Program-made: the position numbers and the translations under genes
The notes under the pieces: model-generated
Seen by the model: the letters and a program-made list of their open reading frames with translations, nothing else
What the model was told of the DNA's origin: nothing
Databases searched by the model: none
In this document: positions 54,722-59,962 of the stretch, piece after piece
Layout of the letters: each line of letters opens with the position of its first letter
Numbering within the stretch: position 1 is the stretch's first letter
Virus record (IMG/VR): IMGVR_UViG_3300045996_001403
Span: 1 to 59,962 of that record
DNA length: 59,962 nucleotides
Source: a virus
Strand: one strand, 5' to 3'

Positions 54722-55904
54722 GCGCCTGGCGCAGCCGGTGCAGCCGGACGCCCGCCGCCCCCGTCGAGGTCATCCTCGCGGTGACGAGCTGGACGTCCGC
54801 TACGACGCCGCCAAGGGCGTGGTGGAAGTCGAAGGCCGCGAGACCGTGGTGCCGATCGGCGCCGAAGAGGCTCAGTGGCGCGCGGACATCACCCGCGTCA
54901 CGGGCTTCGCCATCCCCGACCACCGCCGGGTGGAACTGACCGACGTCCGCCGCTGGGGAGACCCGGCGGAGCCGTACGTGTACTGCCGCTACCGCATCGT
55001 GGACCGCGAGTCCGAGGGCGAGCGGCTGGACGTCGAAGACCTGGTGTGCGCGGTCAAGGCCGTGCGACGCAAGACCGCCCCGGTACCCGTGGGTACCGAG
55101 CGGGCGCTGATCGTCCCCTGGGCCGATCTCCAGGTGGGCAAGGTCGGCTCCCGAGGTGACTCCGAAGACCTCGTGAACCGGGTGCTAGAGAAGCTCGACG
55201 CCCTGGAGGCCCACGCCCGCGCGGTGAAGGCCGACACGGCGTACCTGATCGACGTGGGCGACTGCGTCGAGTCGTTCGAGAACACCCCGCAACAGGGCTT
55301 CACCAACGACCTCAGCTTCCCCGAACAGCTGCGCCTCGCGCGCCGGTTGTTCACCGAGGCCGCTCTCCGCCTGTCGAAGCTCCACTCCCGGGTGGTGTGC
55401 GCCGCGGTGCCGTCCAACCACGGGCGCTGGAGGCGCGGCAAGGACGCCCTCGGCAAGCCGGGGGATGACTACGGCATCGAGACCCTGACGGCGGTGGCGG
55501 ACGCGTTCGCGCTCAACCCCGACGCGCTCGGTCACGTGTCCTTCGTGGTGCCGGGCGTGTGGGAGGAGTCGTTGACGCTGGACGTGTACGGCACCCTGCT
55601 GGGTGTGGTGCACGGCCACCAGGTCAACCGCCCCGAACGCCTCGCCTCCTGGTGGGCGGGACAGGCCCACGGCGGCCAGCCGGTCGCGGACGCGGACATT
55701 CTGCTGAGTGGTCACTTCCACCACCTGTGGGTCACGGCAACGGGCAGGTCGGCGCACACGGGCCGTTCGAAGTGGCTCATGCAGGCGCCCACGCTCGACA
55801 ACGGGTCGGACTGGTACCGGCTCCGCTCGGGCCACGACTCCGACCCGGCCCTGATGGTGTTCACCGTGGACGCCAACGGCTGGGACGGCCTCAAGCTCCT
55901 CTAG
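54708..55904 (+). CDS. Calcineurin-like metallophosphoesterase
   Basis: 398 aa, GTG. Motifs: PWADLQVGK (Asp140 x Gln), YLIDVGDCVE (Asp182, Gly-Asp185), VPSNHGRWRR (N-H 237-238), VVHGHQVNRP and LLSGHFHHLW. The motif I histidine is replaced by Gln. The N-terminal 130 residues are a separate alpha/beta part. Probably a phosphodiesterase on DNA or nucleotides; substrate unknown. Confidence 0.88.
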   Translation: MPLGERLAQPVQPDARRPRRGHPRGDELDVRYDAAKGVVEVEGRETVVPIGAEEAQWRADITRVTGFAIPDHRRVELTDVRRWGDPAEPYVYCRYRIVDRESEGERLDVEDLVCAVKAVRRKTAPVPVGTERALIVPWADLQVGKVGSRGDSEDLVNRVLEKLDALEAHARAVKADTAYLIDVGDCVESFENTPQQGFTNDLSFPEQLRLARRLFTEAALRLSKLHSRVVCAAVPSNHGRWRRGKDALGKPGDDYGIETLTAVADAFALNPDALGHVSFVVPGVWEESLTLDVYGTLLGVVHGHQVNRPERLASWWAGQAHGGQPVADADILLSGHFHHLWVTATGRSAHTGRSKWLMQAPTLDNGSDWYRLRSGHDSDPALMVFTVDANGWDGLKLL

Positions 55905-55920
55905 GACCGGAGGCCCCGCC

Positions 55921-56103
55921 GTGCGCCTGTCCATCAGCCTGCTCGGTACCGAGCTACTGGCCATCGAGTGGGGCGAGCCCGTGCTGGAACTGGTGCAGCC
56001 CGAGGCCGACCACATGGGCGGCTCGTTCGACGTGCCGTTCGGGTTCACCTCGCCGCCTGCGATCGCGCCCCGTCCGGCGTGGTCCCCGACCGAGGAGGAC
56101 TGA
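55921..56103 (+). CDS. Small hypothetical protein
   Basis: 60 aa, GTG. Beta start (RLSISLLGTELLAIEWG), then an acidic/Pro-rich tail. Function unknown. Confidence 0.6.
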   Translation: MRLSISLLGTELLAIEWGEPVLELVQPEADHMGGSFDVPFGFTSPPAIAPRPAWSPTEED

Positions 56104-56432
56104 TGGCCGCCGCCTATCGGTGCGAAGCGTGCGAAAGCATCCCCGATTGGGACTTGGAGCGTTACGGTGACGCCGTCGCCTCCTGGGCCTGCCACGCTCA
56201 CTTGCCTGGCGTGCTGCGCGACTTGCAGCGCAAGTTCGAGATCACCGAGATCTCGGTGAAGCCTTCCCGCCGCTCGATTCGGGTGTACCGGCGCGACGAT
56301 GGGCAGTGGTGCTCGAAGTGCTTCCGCTGCCGTGAGTGGCTCACCAAGGGTGAGTCGACGTGGGCGGCAGCGTCCGTCGTGGCCTATTTCCACGCCGTCC
56401 TGTGGCACGCCACGGTGGAGGTCGCCCGGTGA
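56103..56432 (+). CDS. Zinc-binding-type protein
   Basis: 109 aa, TGATG overlap. YRCEACESIPDWDLERYGDA and CSKCFRCREWLTKGES give two CxxC groups. Middle helix WACHAHLPGVLRDLQRKFEI. Function unknown. Confidence 0.6.
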   Translation: MAAAYRCEACESIPDWDLERYGDAVASWACHAHLPGVLRDLQRKFEITEISVKPSRRSIRVYRRDDGQWCSKCFRCREWLTKGESTWAAASVVAYFHAVLWHATVEVAR

Positions 56433-56632
56433 CCGCCTTCCTCGCCGCCCCCGAGCACCGCGTGGTTCTCTACACCGGCTCCCCGTTCCCCGTGGAGGCC
56501 CGCCCACCCCTGCCTCGCGCCCCGGAGACGTGGTGCGACCACCGGCCATCGTGGGGCGCCCACGGACTGAGGTTCGTCGAGCCGACGAGCGAGGTTCCCG
56601 ATGACGGACTACAGCCTCTGGCCCGACGCTGA
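56429..56632 (+). CDS. Small hypothetical protein
   Basis: 67 aa, GTGA overlap. TAFLAAPEHRVVLYTGSPFP and PETWCDHRPSWGAHGLRFVE. Its end overlaps the start of the next gene by 32 bases in another frame. Function unknown. Confidence 0.55.
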   Translation: MTAFLAAPEHRVVLYTGSPFPVEARPPLPRAPETWCDHRPSWGAHGLRFVEPTSEVPDDGLQPLARR

Positions 56633-57284
56633 CGGTCCCGCGTCCGGCTCTGCTGACGCGTCGGTGGTGTTGGGCACCGAGTTCTACGTCACCGCCCAGG
56701 CGTGGTTGAAGGCGTTGACGTTCTGGCGTGCCGACACGACCATCACCGGCCCTGTGACGGGTCGGGTGTACACGCGTGTCGACGCCCCCGCAACCAATGA
56801 TCCCCTCGCGGGCAGTGACATCAGCTTCGCCCTGTCCGGCACGGGCGAGCAGGTGGCCCTGCTGGACGCTCCGGTGGAGCTGACCGTGAACCAGCGCTAC
56901 GTCGCGGCCTGCCTGTTCCCTTCCGGCTACTCCGCCACGGGCGGCTACTGGCGCAGCGGTGACGGTTCCTCGGGGATCGTGAACGGCCCGCTTCGGGCAC
57001 CATCGGAATCCACCGCCACCGCGAACGCCCAGGGGCTCTACCTGTACACCACCACGCTCACCTTCCCCCTGAACGCCTCTCCGAACGGCGCCAGCTACTG
57101 GGTCGGCGTCATCGTCACCGACGAGGAACCCGGAGAGGGTGGTCCGGAGTCGCCGGAGACGCCGCCGGACGAGACGTTCGCGGCCGGTCCGCTGCGCACG
57201 CCGTGGACCGTGTCCCGCGTCCACTCCACGTGGTCCGCCGGCCCCTTGTCCGCCCCGTGGTCCGCTGGCCGGCTCCGCACCTAG
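56601..57284 (+). CDS. DUF4082-like beta-rich structural protein
   Basis: 227 aa, ATG. Residues 1-175 match DUF4082-type beta domains (SLWPDADGPASGSADASVVL, GTEFYVTAQAWLKALTFWRA; VELTVNQRYVAACLFPSGYS). The C-terminal tail contains a repeated Trp-Pro unit (GPLRTPWTVSRVHSTW, SAGPLSAPWSAGRLRT). Such domains occur in tail-tip or head decoration proteins. Placed upstream of the packaging genes rather than in the tail cluster, so probably an adsorption accessory expressed late. Confidence 0.65.
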   Translation: MTDYSLWPDADGPASGSADASVVLGTEFYVTAQAWLKALTFWRADTTITGPVTGRVYTRVDAPATNDPLAGSDISFALSGTGEQVALLDAPVELTVNQRYVAACLFPSGYSATGGYWRSGDGSSGIVNGPLRAPSESTATANAQGLYLYTTTLTFPLNASPNGASYWVGVIVTDEEPGEGGPESPETPPDETFAAGPLRTPWTVSRVHSTWSAGPLSAPWSAGRLRT

Positions 57285-57293
57285 GAGGCCTCG

Positions 57294-57617
57294 GTGGACG
57301 TTTACGTGGACCGCGACTCCAAGCAGTACATCGGGGTGACGGTGGCCTACTCGTTGCTCTCGGGCGGCACCAGTTCGCCTACGGGCTACACGGTGACCGT
57401 GGCGGTGGTGCCTTCGGGCACGCGCCCCGCTTCCGGCGACTTCAAGACGGCCTCGTGGTCGTCGGGTAGCAACGGCTACGTGGCAGGCCTGCTGGTGGGT
57501 CCTGGTTCGTCCGTGGGCGGCCTGACGGTCGGTGCCCGGTACGACGTGTACGCCAAGGTGTCTGCGGACGCTGAGACGCCTGTCATCAAGAGTCCGGATA
57601 CGCTGGTGGTCCGCTGA
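57294..57617 (+). CDS. Ig-like beta-rich protein
   Basis: 107 aa, GTG. Beta sandwich pattern (VTVAYSLLSGGTSSPTGYTV; SVGGLTVGARYDVYAKVSAD). Partner of the preceding DUF4082-like protein; likely structural. It ends with a TGATG link to the next gene. Confidence 0.6.
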   Translation: MDVYVDRDSKQYIGVTVAYSLLSGGTSSPTGYTVTVAVVPSGTRPASGDFKTASWSSGSNGYVAGLLVGPGSSVGGLTVGARYDVYAKVSADAETPVIKSPDTLVVR

Positions 57618-57808
57618 TGGCTGCGACCTGTCCGGCAACGTTGGCGCACACCCATGGCACCACGACGTGTCGCCTGCCTACTGGTCACGATGGCGGGCCA
57701 CACGAAGGCGTCTGCCACGTTTGCCGCGAAGACGGCGCGGACCCGGAGGACAGCATCCTCACATGGGCCGCCATGCAAGGCGACTGGCTCACCGGGCCGG
57801 CTCGCTGA
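57617..57808 (+). CDS. Cys/His-rich small protein
   Basis: 63 aa, TGATG overlap. TCPATLAHTHGTTTCRLPTG and EGVCHVCREDGADP: Cys4/His pattern suited to zinc. Similar 'C-x-x-x-x-x-x-x-C-x-L-P-x-G-H' proteins are frequent in actinophages. Function unknown. Confidence 0.6.
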   Translation: MAATCPATLAHTHGTTTCRLPTGHDGGPHEGVCHVCREDGADPEDSILTWAAMQGDWLTGPAR

Positions 57809-57840
57809 CCCCGCACACCCCTTCCGCCGAGGAGTGCACG

Positions 57841-58209
57841 ATGGATCTGTTGCAGTTCACCGCCATGGACTACTGGCTGGGCTTCGGGTCGCTCGTCGCG
57901 CTGACGATCGACCGGTGGGCGCGGGGCGACTGGATGCCCGTCCACAGCGAGCACGTTCCCACGGACTTCGCCTCGCTCACCATCAACAACGTCCCCATCG
58001 AAGTGCTGTACGGGCCGGACGCGGTGCGTCACCCGTACAAGCTGAGCGAGCCGGACGAGACCCCACCGGCGCTGCTCGAACAGACAGCGATCTTCACCCC
58101 GCCTCCGGCCGGCTACTTCAACGCCGACCTCGCGCTCTGGAAGGCTGCCGACCGCCTCGCAGCCCGAACCGCCCAGCCCGATCCGCTCCGGATCATCACC
58201 GGCCTCTGA
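57841..58209 (+). CDS. N-terminally anchored hypothetical protein
   Basis: 122 aa, ATG with GAGGAG upstream. N-terminal hydrophobic segment (AMDYWLGFGSLVALTIDRWA), then a mixed domain (FASLTINNVPIEVLYGPDAV). Pairs with the next membrane gene. Function unknown. Confidence 0.6.
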   Translation: MDLLQFTAMDYWLGFGSLVALTIDRWARGDWMPVHSEHVPTDFASLTINNVPIEVLYGPDAVRHPYKLSEPDETPPALLEQTAIFTPPPAGYFNADLALWKAADRLAARTAQPDPLRIITGL

Positions 58210-58223
58210 CGCGGAGGTGGCCC

Positions 58224-58463
58224 ATGTGGGAGCGTCGTTGGTCGGCCTTCCTCGCCGCCTGCACCGTCGGGTTCGCCGTGCTGGAGTGGCTGGGCTTGCG
58301 TTCCCGCAACCGGGGCGGCCCGAACGGCACCCTGACCCACTTCGTGCGCCGGGCGCTCCACATCGACCCCGTGGGGCCGCGCCACCGGGCGGGCAAGGCG
58401 GCGCTGGTGGCCTTCCTCGCCTGGCTGGCCATCCACTTCCTCACCGGTCGCTGGCCGTCGTAA
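58224..58463 (+). CDS. Small membrane protein
   Basis: 79 aa, ATG behind GCGGAGG. Hydrophobic helices at about 7-24 and 58-75 with a basic middle (RSRNRGGPNGTLTHFVRRAL). Holin-like topology but far from the endolysin. Function unknown. Confidence 0.6.
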   Translation: MWERRWSAFLAACTVGFAVLEWLGLRSRNRGGPNGTLTHFVRRALHIDPVGPRHRAGKAALVAFLAWLAIHFLTGRWPS

Positions 58464-58529
58464 CCAAGATCGAACTATCGGTGAACGCGCAGGTCGCACC
58501 CGTACCCGCAAGTAACAAGTGGGGTGGCC

Positions 58530-58700
58530 ATGCTCAGCACCGAGGACCGCATCGCCAACCTCCTCCTCGCCATCGCCAACGCGGACAGCCTCATCACCTG
58601 GGCACTCGACACGGACGACCAAGCGCTGTTCACCGCCCAGGTCGAACGCCGCCGCCAGTGCCGCGCTGTCCTCTCCCGCCTGCAGGAGTCACCGCCGTGA
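58530..58700 (+). CDS. Small helical protein, duplicated module A copy 1
   Basis: 56 aa, ATG. LSTEDRIANLLLAIANADSL and FTAQVERRRQCRAVLSRLQ. The start (L-S-T-E-D-R) is echoed by the gene at 58972. Function unknown. Confidence 0.55.
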   Translation: MLSTEDRIANLLLAIANADSLITWALDTDDQALFTAQVERRRQCRAVLSRLQESPP

Positions 58701-58939
58701 CCGACGCCTTCTTCGGGCTGCCCGCCTGCCGCTGGACGGGCACCAACCGCGACGAGATGCGCGAGTTCACCCTCCTCCCGGGCCGCAACGTCCAGGCCCT
58801 GTTCGCCACCGATGGCGCCCACGGCATCCACACCGCCCGCGGTCCTCAGCCGCTGTGGATCGGGGACGTGGTGGTCCGCAATGAGCGCGACCAATTCCTG
58901 ATCGTCCCGGCCGACGTCGTCGCAGCCGTCAACGCCTGA
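58697..58939 (+). CDS. FFGLPA-type small protein, duplicated module B copy 1
   Basis: 80 aa, GTGA overlap. Starts TDAFFGLPACRWTGTNRDEM, then beta strands (LWIGDVVVRNERDQFLIVPA). A short degraded relative of its first 13 codons is at 59187. Function unknown. Confidence 0.6.
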   Translation: MTDAFFGLPACRWTGTNRDEMREFTLLPGRNVQALFATDGAHGIHTARGPQPLWIGDVVVRNERDQFLIVPADVVAAVNA

Positions 58940-58971
58940 GCCTCTACCTGTTCAACCGTGGAGCCGCCGCC

Positions 58972-59190
58972 ATGAGCACCGAAGACCGGACATCCCGCAA
59001 GCTTCGCATCCGCTCCGACGGGACGGGTCCGGGTACCACGATCGAGGCCGTGCCGCAGGATGGCTCCGCTCCGGTCCGCCTGGACAACGTCCTGTCGGCC
59101 ACCTGGACCGCCCGCTGGGACGAGCTGGCCACCGCAACCCTGACGTTCGTCGATGTCGAGGTGGACGTTACCGGCGAGGAGAAGCAGTGA
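58972..59190 (+). CDS. Small beta-rich protein, duplicated module A copy 2
   Basis: 72 aa, ATG. STEDRTSRKLRIRSDGTGPG, then IEAVPQDGSAPVRLDNVLSA and LATATLTFVDVEVDV. Starts like the 58530 protein (S-T-E-D-R) but then diverges; later part is a common actinophage beta motif. Function unknown. Confidence 0.6.
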   Translation: MSTEDRTSRKLRIRSDGTGPGTTIEAVPQDGSAPVRLDNVLSATWTARWDELATATLTFVDVEVDVTGEEKQ

Positions 59191-59228
59191 GCGGCGTCTT
59201 CTTCGGACTGCCAGCCTTTCGCCGGTAG
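59187..59228 (+). pseudogene. Truncated FFGLPA remnant, duplicated module B copy 2
   Basis: 13 codons from GTG 59187 (GTGA overlap) to TAG: SGVFFGLPAFRR. It aligns with TDAFFGLPACRW at the start of the 80-aa protein at 58697 and then stops. Probably a decayed duplicate, though it is still in a coupled translational position. Confidence 0.5.
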
Positions 59229-59287
59229 GGCGCCGACCACACTGGACCGAGTGCCTTCGTCACCCCACTCGGAACGGAGAGCCCGTG

Positions 59288-59473
59288 ATGCGTCGAAGTG
59301 AACGCCTCTACTTTCGGTACATCAACCCGTGGTGGTTACGGTTCGGGATGCTGCTCAAGCGGATTGGCTGCCGCATCGTGCTGGGCAAGGGGCACAGGCT
59401 GGTCGACCCGCAGCCCTACATGGACGAGGGGCTCCTCGTCTGCCATGGCTGCGGCCACACGGTCCTGTTCTAA
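59288..59473 (+). CDS. Small Cys/aromatic protein
   Basis: 61 aa, ATG 59288 (GTG 59285 adjacent). RSERLYFRYINPWWLRFGML, then KRIGCRIVLGKGHRLV and LLVCHGCGHTVLF with a CxxCxH end. Function unknown; directly before the HNH gene. Confidence 0.55.
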   Translation: MRRSERLYFRYINPWWLRFGMLLKRIGCRIVLGKGHRLVDPQPYMDEGLLVCHGCGHTVLF

Positions 59474-59491
59474 CCTTGACTGGAGGTGCGC

Positions 59492-59830
59492 GTGGTCAAC
59501 CGCCCCTGCCTCGACTGCGGCACCCTCACCCCCAAGACCCGCTGCCCCTCCTGTAGCTCCGCCCACAACCGGGAGCGGGACCAGCGCCGCGGCAGCGCCA
59601 CCGAGCGGGGATACGGCCACGCCTACCGGGTGCGCCGGGCACAGGCCCTGGAAGGCGCCACCCACTGCCGCACCTGCGGTCAACCGTTCAGCGAGTCCAA
59701 CCCTGCGACGGGTGGACACGTCGTCCCCCTGCGGTCCCTGCCGCGACACGAGCGCAGGGCAAGCGCGGCCACTGCACAGGTAGTGCCCGAGTGTCAAGCC
59801 TGCAACTACGGCAATCGGGTGAACTTGTGA
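59492..59830 (+). CDS. HNH endonuclease of the packaging module
   Basis: 112 aa. GTG 59492 follows TGGAGG by 5 bases. Zinc knuckles CLDCG...CPSC (6-22), RRAQALEGATHCRTCGQPF, ATGGHVVPL (HNH His) and VPECQACNYGNRVNL. In many HK97-like phages an HNH protein next to terS stimulates terminase cleavage at cos. Its position at the edge, facing terS across the genome ends, fits this role. Confidence 0.88.
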   Translation: MVNRPCLDCGTLTPKTRCPSCSSAHNRERDQRRGSATERGYGHAYRVRRAQALEGATHCRTCGQPFSESNPATGGHVVPLRSLPRHERRASAATAQVVPECQACNYGNRVNL

Positions 59831-59846
59831 CCCCGGTCGGTAGGGG

Positions 59847-59952
59847 CGCAGTGATCCACTCCGGCGCAAGCCTCTGACCTGCGCAAACGCAGTGATCAAG
59901 CCTCTGACCTGCGGAAATAGGAACCCCCCATCCAAGTCCCCCCTGACCTGCG
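59847..59952 (+). repeat. Triple direct repeats at the genome end
   Basis: CTGACCTGCG occurs at 59874-59883, 59904-59913 and 59943-59952, each followed within 4 bases by AA; the first two lie in a longer repeat CAAGCCTCTGACCTGCG (59867, 59897). CGCAGTGATC occurs at 59847 and 59889. Noncoding, between the HNH gene and terS, so a likely terminase-binding part of cos or pac. Confidence 0.6.
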
Positions 59953-59962
59953 ACAACGGGAC

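Noticed and set aside
55185-57638. 817-codon leftward frame opposite the phosphoesterase and structural genes
   Set aside because: Covers several well-supported rightward genes with recognisable domains; no motif or start signal of its own.

Overview
This looks like the complete, or nearly complete, genome of a temperate siphovirus infecting a high-GC actinomycete. Packaging and head genes start at the left edge, the HNH nuclease that normally sits next to the small terminase is at the right edge, and an attP site with an integrase lies in the middle. GC content is high with strong third-position GC, many starts are GTG, genes overlap by GTGA/ATGA, and WhiB and XRE/DUF397 proteins are present. 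The attP core equals the 3' half of an actinobacterial tRNA-Pro(GGG) gene without encoded CCA. The host genus cannot be read from the sequence.

Layout. 1-20.1 kb (+): late operon of terminase, portal, a fused maturation protease/major capsid protein, connectors, tail tube, frameshifted tail chaperones, tape measure, distal tail proteins, an SGNH-hydrolase tail protein and a lysis cassette (coiled-coil membrane protein, GH25 endolysin, 2-TM holin candidate), closed by a 14-bp hairpin. 20.1-25.9 kb (mostly -): accessory genes probably expressed in the lysogen, namely a lipoprotein, small membrane proteins, an unknown 273-aa protein, an HTH regulator with three palindromic operators, a four-gene nest of tiny membrane-linked genes, and a host-like XRE-DUF5753/DUF397 pair. 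25.7-28.9 kb: attP, a tyrosine integrase with an inserted LacI-type HTH, a membrane/coiled-coil protein and the immunity repressor, all leftward. 28.9-29.05 kb: the divergent control region.

29.05-52.7 kb (+): early operon. It opens with Cro-like and excisionase-like proteins and an antirepressor, followed by many tiny translationally coupled genes. Next come an extended WhiB protein, a Rad52-like annealing protein, an HNH nuclease, a replication initiator with an iteron-type origin inside its gene, a loader candidate, SSB and a RuvC-like nuclease. A self-contained HTH switch with face-to-face promoters interrupts at 44.5-44.8 kb. A DUF262 protein, a MazG-like protein, an Acb2/Tad1-like candidate cyclic-nucleotide sponge and a NUMOD4-HNH fusion follow.

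52.7-59.96 kb (+): a zinc/HTH protein, a 500-base noncoding island (near-consensus promoter, several hairpins, a tRNA-Ser(GCT)), a metallophosphoesterase, two beta-rich probably structural proteins, a decayed tandem duplication, the HNH nuclease and triple direct repeats that probably belong to the packaging site.

The phage encodes no DNA polymerase, so replication should be theta-type using the host replisome recruited at the internal origin. A recurring pattern is that regulatory genes appear leaderless, with a -10 hexamer 5-7 bases before the start codon, whereas structural and metabolic genes have Shine-Dalgarno sites.
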